Assembly (NCBI GenBank): GCA_049322335.1 | Contig: JBMORL010000094.1 | Span: 19,145 to 83,144, forward strand | Direction: 5' to 3' | DNA from: JBMORL01 sp049322335 | GTDB lineage: Bacteria > Bacteroidota > Bacteroidia > Flavobacteriales_D > UBA2798 | DNA length: 64,000 bases | Part shown: positions 24,010-31,009 of the stretch, in pieces | Numbering within the stretch: position 1 is the first letter of the stretch | How the letters are laid out: each line of letters opens with the position of its first letter | Position numbers and translations under genes: made by a program | The notes under the pieces: generated by a model | Seen by the model: the letters and a program-made list of their open reading frames with translations, nothing else | What the model was told of the DNA's origin: nothing | Databases searched by the model: none

Positions 24010-26750
24010 CGCCCTTCCTGCAACATATTGCCCGGCAACTGGTATCTGACTTCGGATCGGATTTTGGCCGTGTAATGGTTGTGCTTCCTTCGCAGCGCGC
24101 TTCCCTTTTCCTGAAAAAATATTTGTCGGAAGAAGTTAAAAAACCGTTTTTGCTTCCGCGTATCATCACCATTAATGAATTTGTTGAAGAACAAACCGAT
24201 TATGTTTTTGCCCGCCAGCCCGAATTGCTAATGGTGCTTTTCCGCGCCTATCAGAATGTGGAAAATGAACAGGGAGAATCATTCGAAAAATTCACCAAAT
24301 GGGGAAACATTATGCTGGGGGATTTTAATGAGATCGACCGGTATATGGTGGACGAAAAAAAAATCCTGAGCGATTTATCCAATATAAAAGAAATTGAAAA
24401 CTGGAGTTTTGGTTCGGAAGAACTTTCGGAGTTGCAACAGAACTATCTTAAATTCTGGAACCGGTTGTTGCTTTACTATAATGAATTCAACCGCCTGCTG
24501 GATGAAGAAAAAATGGCTTACCAGGGAAAAGTATATAAAAAACTGGCTTCAGAAACGGATGTACTGGTAAAAAAACTGAATGAAGAAAAATTATTTTTCG
24601 CAGGTTTCAGCGCTTTGTCTTTGTCTGAAGAAAAAATTCTTTTTGGGCTGCAAAAAAACGGAATAGCAAAATTGTTTTTTGACGCTGATTCTTTTTACAC
24701 GCTCAAAGAAGGACATGAAGCAGGGTTTTTTATGAGAAAGATCCGCCAGCAGTCGCACCGGTTTGATTGGCTTACTGAAAATTACAAAGAGATTCCCAAA
24801 AAAATAAAAATATGGCCGGCACCGGGTAATATCAGGATGGCTGCGCTGGCAGGAAATATTCTTGGCGAACTCAATGAACGTTCGGAACAACCGGGAACGG
24901 CAGTAGTACTGGCCGATGAACAATTGTTAATGCCTGTTTTGAATTCATTGCCTTCCAATACCGGCCCGGTAAACGTTACCATGGGATTACCTCTCCGCCA
25001 GTCAGAATATTATTCGCTTGTTTTGCAGCTGCTCGATCTTCAGCAATCGTTTTCAGAGAAAATTCACAGGCAATCGGTTTATCATAAGCCACTCATCGCT
25101 TTCTTCGAAAACCAGCTGGTTTCTTCTTTTTCATCAACCGCACTTTTGTTTGTGAGAAATGTGGTGATGGAAAACAGGATTTTTGTAAAATTCACCGATA
25201 TTGTTTTACCCTGGGAAAACAAAGAGTGGGAGAACATTTTTCATCCGTGGGAAAAAATTCCCCGGGATGCATTGGCGGGTATCGAATGCCTCAATCGTAT
25301 TTATACTGAAAAAGCACAGGAAATAAAAAATGATTTTTTACTGGAACAGGTGCATTTGTTTTCCATCCTTGTAAACGATCTGAAAAGGCTGAGCGGGAAA
25401 TATCCATATATATCAGAATTAAAAACATTGCGGCATTTTATAAGGCAGTATGTGAACAACGAAAAAATTTCTTTTTTTGGTGAACCGCTGGATGGTGTTC
25501 AGCTGATGGGAGTTTTGGAAACACGAACGCTCGATTTTAAAAACATTATCCTGCTTTCGGCCAATGAAGATAAAATTCCCAAATCAAATTTCGATAATAC
25601 GTTTATTCCTTCGGATGTGAAACGTCTTTATGGATTGCCCGGAAAAGATGAAAAGGATGCTGTATTTGCTTATCATTTCTACCGGTTGCTGCAGCGGGCA
25701 GAAGAAATTCATTTGATTTACAATGATAATATGGAGATGATGGGAGGAGGCGAAAAAAGCAGGTTCATCCTGCAGCTGGAAAATGAATTACCCGTTTACA
25801 ATTCTTCCGTAACAATTGAAACAATTCCTTCTTCGGCTTTGTATGAAAACAAACCTCTCCGCGGAAAAGAAATTACAGTTGATGAAAGCCTGAAAAAACG
25901 GATAGAAGAATATTTTTTGTCAGGCGTTTCTCCCTCAGCACTCAATACGTTTATTAATTGCCGGCTTGATTTTTATTATAAATACATCATCGGCATTAGG
26001 GAAGAAGAAGAATTGCTGGAATCGGCCGACCATTCCACTGCAGGAAAGATTATTCACGAAACACTGGAAGAATTATATCGCCCGCTGGTGGGTGGGTTTA
26101 TCAGGGAAGAAAATATATCTGCCATGGCAAAAAATGCCGCACCCGTCCTGGAGAAAAAATTTAATGAATATTTTAAAAGTCACGAAGGCCTTTCGGGAAA
26201 AAACCTGCTCATCTATGAAGCCTCGCGCCAGTACCTCGAATCTTTTTTTAAAACAGAAACAGAACTCGTAAAAACAAACGGAGCCATTCAGCTAATTGCC
26301 CTTGAAACGGAGCTAAAAGGTGAAATGGAAATAAAACCATTGGGAATTAATGTAAAATTCAAAGGCATTGCCGATCGCATTGATAAACTAAATAACGAGG
26401 TACGCATCATCGATTACAAAACCGGGAAATTTGACAAAAAGGAACTTACTCCTGTAGCCATAAACGATGTGTTCGAAAATGGCGATTACGGAAAAGCGCT
26501 TCAGCTGATGATGTATTCGTGGATGTATGCAAATCAATCGGGAGAGCAGAATATACAGGCATATATTGTTCCATTACGTTTACCCGAAAAAGGTTATACG
26601 GGAATAAAACTGGATAAAAAAGATAATTTTACAATTCAGTATCATCCTCAGTTTTGTGAGCAACTGCAAAAACTGCTGCTGGATATTTTCTCTTCCAACG
26701 CCCCCATCCATCACAACCCCGAAAGCGAATACTGCATATTTTGCAAGTAA
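24006..26750 (+). CDS. AddB-like PD-(D/E)XK nuclease
   Basis: Predicted double-strand-break repair nuclease, 914 aa, resembling the AddB/RexB subunit. The N-terminal part has an inactive-helicase-like layout (MVVLPSQRASLFLKKYL, then a FVEEQ region). The C-terminal nuclease domain shows GKIIHETLEELY (His), GIADRID (Asp790) and IIDYKTGK (Asp803, Lys805). Cys652 before the nuclease plus Cys910 and Cys913 at the very end (YCIFCK), with Cys884 as a possible fourth, recall the AddB iron-sulfur staple. The AddA-like helicase is not in the window. It overlaps the upstream TPR gene by 4 bp. Confidence 0.85.
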   Translation: MTPFLQHIARQLVSDFGSDFGRVMVVLPSQRASLFLKKYLSEEVKKPFLLPRIITINEFVEEQTDYVFARQPELLMVLFRAYQNVENEQGESFEKFTKWGNIMLGDFNEIDRYMVDEKKILSDLSNIKEIENWSFGSEELSELQQNYLKFWNRLLLYYNEFNRLLDEEKMAYQGKVYKKLASETDVLVKKLNEEKLFFAGFSALSLSEEKILFGLQKNGIAKLFFDADSFYTLKEGHEAGFFMRKIRQQSHRFDWLTENYKEIPKKIKIWPAPGNIRMAALAGNILGELNERSEQPGTAVVLADEQLLMPVLNSLPSNTGPVNVTMGLPLRQSEYYSLVLQLLDLQQSFSEKIHRQSVYHKPLIAFFENQLVSSFSSTALLFVRNVVMENRIFVKFTDIVLPWENKEWENIFHPWEKIPRDALAGIECLNRIYTEKAQEIKNDFLLEQVHLFSILVNDLKRLSGKYPYISELKTLRHFIRQYVNNEKISFFGEPLDGVQLMGVLETRTLDFKNIILLSANEDKIPKSNFDNTFIPSDVKRLYGLPGKDEKDAVFAYHFYRLLQRAEEIHLIYNDNMEMMGGGEKSRFILQLENELPVYNSSVTIETIPSSALYENKPLRGKEITVDESLKKRIEEYFLSGVSPSALNTFINCRLDFYYKYIIGIREEEELLESADHSTAGKIIHETLEELYRPLVGGFIREENISAMAKNAAPVLEKKFNEYFKSHEGLSGKNLLIYEASRQYLESFFKTETELVKTNGAIQLIALETELKGEMEIKPLGINVKFKGIADRIDKLNNEVRIIDYKTGKFDKKELTPVAINDVFENGDYGKALQLMMYSWMYANQSGEQNIQAYIVPLRLPEKGYTGIKLDKKDNFTIQYHPQFCEQLQKLLLDIFSSNAPIHHNPESEYCIFCK

Positions 26751-27103
26751 CCTATCGGTATTTTCTCTGAAAGAGAAAATACAAAATCAATTCTCCGCAG
26801 GAGAATAAAAAAAGATGGTGAAGCAATCAATAAAAGTTGGCGAAAGCCAACAAAAAAAGCCACATAGTGACGCAAAAATTTATTTTCCTCTCTCCCGGGA
26901 GAGGATGATAGGAGAGGGAAAGGTTGGGAAAAAGAAAACCTGAAAAGAGTTCTGTGGAGGTGGTGTGTTGGAGGTGAACTCTTTCCAGGTAAACCTGCAA
27001 GGAAATATAAAACCAGTTAGAAGCAGGAGGTAGCAAATCGACCTGATTCTATATATAAGACGGATATTTCTAACAGCGGTTGCTTGAAGCGTTAAATTTT
27101 GCC
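26751..27103. other. Gene-free region with five inverted repeats
   Basis: Between the nuclease gene and the response regulator I see no credible gene. There are five short inverted repeats. Positions 26758-26782 form an 11-bp stem with loop GAA. Positions 26790-26806 form a 7-bp stem with loop GCA. Positions 26836-26851 are GTTGGC-GAAA-GCCAAC. Positions 26890-26903 are the 14-bp palindrome CTCTCCCGGGAGAG. AAAGAGTTC at 26944-26952 pairs with 26976-26984. They could be terminators or remnants of interspersed repeats. Confidence 0.6.
26758..26782 (+). terminator. Strong hairpin after the nuclease gene
   Basis: GTATTTTCTCT (26758-26768) and its exact complement (26772-26782) form an 11-bp stem with a 3-nt loop, 8 bp after the nuclease stop codon. 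No T run follows, so termination is plausible but not assured; it may instead protect the 3' end. Confidence 0.45.
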
Positions 27104-27799
27104 TCAGGGAGTAAACTTATATCCAACCCCCCGGATAGAATGAAAAAACCGGGGGTTTTTGGGGTCTTTTTCGAAATATTTACGGAATAAAAGAATGTAA
27201 TTGTCTATGGTTCTGGAAGATGGATAAGCCTCCTCGCCCCATATCCGGTCCAGGATTTCTTCCCTGGAAACCACCTGGTTAGCCTTTTCTATGAGCAATT
27301 TCAGTAAAAGGGATTCTCTTTTGGTCAGATCGGCCAGTTTTTTAGTGCCCTCAAATGCTTCGAAAGTGAGAAAATTGAGGGTAAAAACAGAGAATTGGAA
27401 GGTGTCGGGAGCAACGGTTTTGGGAGTTTGGCTGCGTGAAATCAGTTTACTTACCCGCAATAATAATTCTTCGAGGTTAAAGGGTTTTACCAGGTAATCA
27501 TCACCGCCAATTTTTAAACCGGTTACCCGGTCAGAGCTATCTCCTTTGGCGGTGAGAAATAAAACAGGAGTAGTGTTTCCTTTTTCACGAATGTTTTTGC
27601 AGATGTCGAATCCATTGACGAAAGGAAGCATTACATCAAGAATAATAAGATCTGTTTTTATTTCCAGCGCAAAACTCTGCCCGTCTTTTCCGTTATTGGC
27701 AGTAATCACTTTATAACCTTCCAGCTCAAGATTCAGCTTAATGGCTTCCAGTAGATTTTCTTCGTCTTCAACTAATAGGATAACAGGCCTGGTAATCAT
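27104..27799 (-). CDS. OmpR/PhoB-family response regulator (orphan)
   Basis: DNA-binding response regulator of 231 aa. The receiver domain (about 5-118) has the acidic pocket at Glu11/Asp12, phospho-acceptor Asp55 in LIILDVMLP, Thr83 and Lys105 in YLVKPF. The C-terminal winged helix (about 135-230) includes LTKRESLLLKLLIEKANQVVSREEILDRIWG-type features such as SREEILDRIWGEEAYPSSRT and HSIRGVGYKF. No histidine kinase is adjacent, so its signal is unknown. A perfect -7 box lies 11 nt upstream of the ATG, and an 18-bp palindrome shared with higBA lies just beyond. Confidence 0.93.
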   Translation of the reverse strand: MITRPVILLVEDEENLLEAIKLNLELEGYKVITANNGKDGQSFALEIKTDLIILDVMLPFVNGFDICKNIREKGNTTPVLFLTAKGDSSDRVTGLKIGGDDYLVKPFNLEELLLRVSKLISRSQTPKTVAPDTFQFSVFTLNFLTFEAFEGTKKLADLTKRESLLLKLLIEKANQVVSREEILDRIWGEEAYPSSRTIDNYILLFRKYFEKDPKNPRFFHSIRGVGYKFTP

Positions 27800-27809
27800 A
27801 ATTTCATCT

Positions 27810-27817
27810 CAAATATA
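27810..27817 (-). promoter_or_regulatory. -7 box of the response regulator promoter
   Basis: Read on the minus strand, TATATTTG is a perfect TAnnTTTG ending 10 nt before the ATG at 27799. A matching TTTG at the usual distance was not found; the upstream zone is taken up by the palindrome at 27839-27879. Confidence 0.5.
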
Positions 27818-27838
27818 TGAGTTTTATATTCTTTTTTG

Positions 27839-27879
27839 ATTTTGAAAATAGTTCCCTTTTTGGGAACTATTTTCAAAAT
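27839..27879. promoter_or_regulatory. 18-bp perfect palindrome between divergent promoters (operator candidate)
   Basis: ATTTTGAAAATAGTTCCC (27839-27856) is followed by TTTTT and the exact reverse complement (27862-27879). It lies between the -7 boxes of the response regulator and of higBA, covering both upstream promoter zones. HigA-type antitoxins repress their own promoters at such sites. As RNA it would also fold as a strong hairpin. Confidence 0.65.
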
Positions 27880-27885
27880 AATCCG

Positions 27886-27893
27886 TATATTTG
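27886..27893 (+). promoter_or_regulatory. -7 box of the higBA promoter
   Basis: TATATTTG matches the consensus perfectly. The nearest TTG (27860-27862) is 23 nt upstream, slightly long, and lies inside the palindrome. A second imperfect palindrome, AGTTGTAATTTATAACT (27895-27911), covers the predicted transcription start and touches the higB start codon. Confidence 0.55.
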
Positions 27894-27911
27894 TAGTTGT
27901 AATTTATAACT

Positions 27912-28205
27912 GTGAGGGTAATCGCTAAAAAGACACTAAGGGAATTTTGGAAAAAACACGAAGATGCCGCGGAGCCATTAAAGGCTTGGTTTGATGAAAC
28001 TTCAAAAGCGAATTGGAATAGCCCGGGAGATAGTAAAGCAAATTACCCTTCAGCCAGTTTTTTAGCAGATAACAGAGTGGTATTTAATATTAAAGGAAAT
28101 ACATACCGGTTAATCGTGAAGATAAATTACAAATACGGGATGGTATGGGTTCGTTTTATCGGGACACATGCTGAATATGATAAAATAAATGCTGAGGAAA
28201 TTTAA
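27912..28205 (+). CDS. higB: HigB-family type II toxin
   Basis: Ribosome-dependent mRNA interferase of the HigB family, 97 aa. The start is GTG, giving MRVIAKKTLREFWKKHEDAA, the usual N-terminus of the family. VVFNIKGNTYRLIVKINYKY and VWVRFIGTHAEYDKINAEE contain the conserved core and C-terminal His/Tyr/Asp region. Toxin before antitoxin is the order typical of higBA. The antitoxin gene follows 11 bp later. Activity is not tested; the reading frame is intact. Confidence 0.9.
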   Translation: MRVIAKKTLREFWKKHEDAAEPLKAWFDETSKANWNSPGDSKANYPSASFLADNRVVFNIKGNTYRLIVKINYKYGMVWVRFIGTHAEYDKINAEEI

Positions 28206-28216
28206 AAAAGAAAATT

Positions 28217-28573
28217 ATGGAATTTAAACTTATCAAAACCGAAAGGGATTATAAAAAGGCATTGAAACGCCTGGAAGAAATTTTTGATGCCCGGCCTAAA
28301 TCAAAAGAAGGAGATGAACTGGAGATTCTTGCGCTCCTGATAGAAAAATACGAAGAAGAGCATTATCCCATAGAAGCACCAGATCCGATTGAAGCCATTA
28401 AATTCAGAATGGAGCAAATGGGTTATAAACAAAAGGACCTCGAAGAAATTATCGGATTTAAAGGAAGAGTAAGTGAGATATTAAACCGAAAACGCAAACT
28501 TTCGCTGGAAATGATCCGCAACCTGCACGAAAAAATGAATATTCCGCTGGAGTCGCTGATAAAAGCATATTGA
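28217..28573 (+). CDS. higA: HigA-family antitoxin with HTH domain
   Basis: Antitoxin and likely autorepressor, 118 aa. The N-terminal half (RDYKKALKRLEEIFDARP to IEKYEEEHYPIEAPDP) is the HigA-specific region that binds toxin. A helix-turn-helix of the XRE type follows at about 73-118 (KFRMEQMGYKQKDLEEIIGF, then SEILNRKRKLSLEMIRNLHE). It probably binds one or both palindromes upstream of higB, which would also place the divergent response regulator under its influence; that is inference. Confidence 0.9.
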   Translation: MEFKLIKTERDYKKALKRLEEIFDARPKSKEGDELEILALLIEKYEEEHYPIEAPDPIEAIKFRMEQMGYKQKDLEEIIGFKGRVSEILNRKRKLSLEMIRNLHEKMNIPLESLIKAY

Positions 28574-28589
28574 TGAATTATATACCTGA

Positions 28590-29021
28590 ATGAAAATTGT
28601 TTTAACCATATGTTTTTTTACATTCTCCGGAATATTCAAATGTACTTTTTGTCAGTCCGACACATGCAACGGTATCAATGGTAAAAATCAAAAAATCAAT
28701 GCGGGTGAATATTATTCAACAGAGTTTAAAGGAGAATTTAAATGCGGTACTTTGATGAACGGATATATGATTTACCGCGATACAGCCCATGTTGTGTTTT
28801 GTAAGCTTAAGTTTAAGAACGGAAAATATGCAGGTGAAATCGATCTGAAAACCGGTAAAAAGAAAGTGTATAATAAAGGCCAATTAAGTGAAGACGGCAC
28901 ATTTGATGAAAACGGCAACCTGCTGAATGGTAAAAAATATATTTATGATAACAACGGGCTACTCGCTGCCATTATCCAGTTTAAGAACGGAAGATATGTG
29001 GGAGATGGGCAAATAGAATGA
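28590..29021 (+). CDS. Small exported protein with MORN-like repeats
   Basis: A 143-aa product with an N-terminal hydrophobic segment (MKIVLTICFFTFSGIFKCTF) that looks like a signal peptide. The rest has repeated G-x-Y/K motifs (FKCGTLMNGYMIYRD, FKNGKYAGEIDLKTGKK, NGLLAAIIQFKNGRYVGDG) similar to MORN or YwqK-type antitoxin repeats. It begins 17 bp after higA, so it may be co-transcribed, but a link to the toxin is unproven. Its stop codon abuts repeat element copy A. Function unknown. Confidence 0.65.
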   Translation: MKIVLTICFFTFSGIFKCTFCQSDTCNGINGKNQKINAGEYYSTEFKGEFKCGTLMNGYMIYRDTAHVVFCKLKFKNGKYAGEIDLKTGKKKVYNKGQLSEDGTFDENGNLLNGKKYIYDNNGLLAAIIQFKNGRYVGDGQIE

Positions 29022-29023
29022 GT

Positions 29024-29203
29024 AACGTTTTGCCCCTCCGGGGCAAATTATTTTTTTATTGATGTGTTAAAAATGTTGGGTGCCGCTGACATCATTAGAA
29101 AATTTTCACAGGATTTTCACTTTTATTTTGGCACCAGAGGTGCCCAACACTTTTAATATTCGATATCCCGACCAATTATTTGCCCCGGAGCGGGCAAAAC
29201 GTT
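29024..29203. repeat. Palindromic repeat element, copy A
   Basis: This 180-bp element begins AACGTTTTGCCCC and ends with the inverted form. The left terminus folds as TTTGCCCC-TCC-GGGGCAAA (29029-29047), the right as TTTGCCCC/GGGCAAA, and the middle contains GGCACC-AGA-GGTGCC (29130-29144). The first arm starts two bases after an upstream stop codon and the element ends about 35 bp before the convergent gene's stop. A related copy lies at 35878-36104. It has no ORF. Confidence 0.8.
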
Positions 29204-29237
29204 GTTTCAAAGTAGTTATGTATGCCAGGAACTCGAA

Positions 29238-30122
29238 TTACTTCTCCTCCGCCAGCAAATACCCCAGCTTATACCAATCGAAAATTTTGAGTGAAGGTTT
29301 TTCAGAAAGCAAATTTTCAAGATATTTTTTTTCTTTTCGTTTGAATCGCTTTACTACAAATTTTTTCAATCCCGGCAATTTCATCCACCGGTAGGCTGAG
29401 TAAAGACGATTATCGGAATTGATCTTTTTCATGTTAATAAGGATCAGGAGGTTTTTTAACCCGTTGCGTGTATTTTCCAGAAACACTTCTGCGCTTTCCA
29501 GGCCAATGTGGCGTAGCGGGTTTTCTATATGTACAATCTTAATTTCTTTTTCACGCAAGCAAAAACTGAATAAAGTGTCTTCATGGCCATAGCCGGTAAG
29601 TGTTTCGTCAAACTTTACTTTTTCAAATACTTTTTTCGGGATAATAAAATTATTGGTCATGAATGAACGATAGGGATGAATTTGCCTCACATTTGCTGCT
29701 ACCGATTCTCTTTCCACACCATAATACCAGCGGAGGTATAATTTTTTATCCGAAGGTTCAGCCGGGGAATAACTTCTTCCGCCATAAATCACTTTATCTT
29801 CCTGCAGGTGTGACATATAATTGATAATATATCTGTCGTTTTCGCATTCCGAATCACAATCCATAAACAACAGGTATTCGTATTTTGCCTGTTGTGCCAG
29901 CAGGTTTCTTATTTTCGAACGTCCCGCGTTTTTTTCCAGTTCGTTATACACCACATTTTCCCAGCCTGACATTTCACGGTTGTTTTTTTTGAATTCTTCC
30001 TGCGAAGCATCATCCAGGCAAATTATTTCAAAGGCAATGCCTGCCTGTTTGCACTGGACGTGCAGTGATTTTACCAGTGGCCTTGGGTCAAAATTGTAAA
30101 CAGGGATGAGTATAGAAATCAT
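29238..30122 (-). CDS. Family 2 glycosyltransferase
   Basis: Inverting GT-A glycosyltransferase of 294 aa that probably decorates a surface polysaccharide or glycoprotein. The N-terminus MISILIPVYNFDPRPLV is typical. ICLDDAS holds the nucleotide-binding acidic pair (Asp37/38), and LLFMDCDSE gives the DxD metal site (Asp88, Asp90). The C-terminal TGYGHEDTLFSFCLREK matches the galactosyl/N-acetylgalactosaminyl-transferase-like end, where Glu-Asp is often catalytic. No membrane segment is present. It ends convergently at repeat copy A and starts 3 bp after the ftsE-like gene, so the two are probably co-transcribed. Confidence 0.9.
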   Translation of the reverse strand: MISILIPVYNFDPRPLVKSLHVQCKQAGIAFEIICLDDASQEEFKKNNREMSGWENVVYNELEKNAGRSKIRNLLAQQAKYEYLLFMDCDSECENDRYIINYMSHLQEDKVIYGGRSYSPAEPSDKKLYLRWYYGVERESVAANVRQIHPYRSFMTNNFIIPKKVFEKVKFDETLTGYGHEDTLFSFCLREKEIKIVHIENPLRHIGLESAEVFLENTRNGLKNLLILINMKKINSDNRLYSAYRWMKLPGLKKFVVKRFKRKEKKYLENLLSEKPSLKIFDWYKLGYLLAEEK

Positions 30123-30125
30123 CTC

Positions 30126-30839
30126 TTACGAAATGATAGGATTAAGCGGATTAAAATGAGCGGAAGGATTTACATCGTTCAGCTTCTGGTTTTCGCAGCG
30201 CAGTGTACGGAAAGGAAAACGTTCCATGATAGTGTAATCGTGCGTGGCCATCAACACGGTTTTTCCGTTTTTACTGATGGTAAATAACAGGTTGAGGATT
30301 TCAGCAGAAGTTTCGGGGTCGAGGTTGCCCGTAGGTTCATCTGCCAGGATCAGTTCGGGGTCGTTGATCAGTGCGCGGGCTATGGCAACACGCTGCTGTT
30401 CTCCGCCCGAAAGCTGGTGAGGCATTTTTATTCCTTTTGATTCCAAACCCACATTTCGCAGCAGTTCATCGGCTCTTTCTTTCATTTTTTTGCGGTCTCT
30501 CCACCCGGTGGCACGCATTACGAAAAGAAGGTTATCGTAAACATTGCGGTCAGATAATAACTGGAAATCCTGGAAAACAATACCAATTTTTCTTCGCAGG
30601 TAAGGAACATGCCTTCTTTTGAGTTTTTTCAGGTTATATCCCACACAGGTTCCCTCACCATCTTTCAGGTGGAGTTCGGCATATAACACTTTCAGGAAAC
30701 TGCTTTTACCGCTTCCCGTTTTTCCTACCAGGTAAACAAATTCACCCGGTTTAAGTGAGATATCTACATCCGACAGGATCAGGTTGTCTTCCTGCCAGAT
30801 CTTTGCATGGCTTATTTTAACCACTTCCTGCTGCGACAT
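30126..30839 (-). CDS. ftsE: ABC transporter ATP-binding protein, FtsE-type
   Basis: ATPase of 237 aa, most like FtsE, which with FtsX controls peptidoglycan hydrolases at the septum. Walker A is GKTGSGKSS (Lys45), the Q-loop lies in VFQDFQLLSDR, the signature is LSGGEQQRVAIARAL, Walker B with catalytic Glu is LILADEPTGNLD, and the switch His is in MATHDYTI. No ftsX lies adjacent. A LolD/MacB-type role cannot be excluded, because those ATPases share these motifs. The tail after NDVNPSAHFN is short. Confidence 0.8.
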   Translation of the reverse strand: MSQQEVVKISHAKIWQEDNLILSDVDISLKPGEFVYLVGKTGSGKSSFLKVLYAELHLKDGEGTCVGYNLKKLKRRHVPYLRRKIGIVFQDFQLLSDRNVYDNLLFVMRATGWRDRKKMKERADELLRNVGLESKGIKMPHQLSGGEQQRVAIARALINDPELILADEPTGNLDPETSAEILNLLFTISKNGKTVLMATHDYTIMERFPFRTLRCENQKLNDVNPSAHFNPLNPIIS

Positions 30840-31009
30840 GGAAACTTTTATTTGAAATTTAACGTAAAGATGGCAAAAATTATCGCCTGCCTATTGAGCA
30901 AATGCCCTACCCGCAAGGTTTATTTTAACAGAATTACGTTGAAAACTTGTAATCCGGTTGAATTTAGCCGCATTTACGCTGTCTAACTTTACTTGTTAAT
31001 TGTTTCCGA

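Noticed and set aside
26827..27036. A 69-codon minus-strand frame in the hairpin-rich gap
   Set aside because: It runs through palindromes, has no family resemblance and no promoter; it is probably chance.
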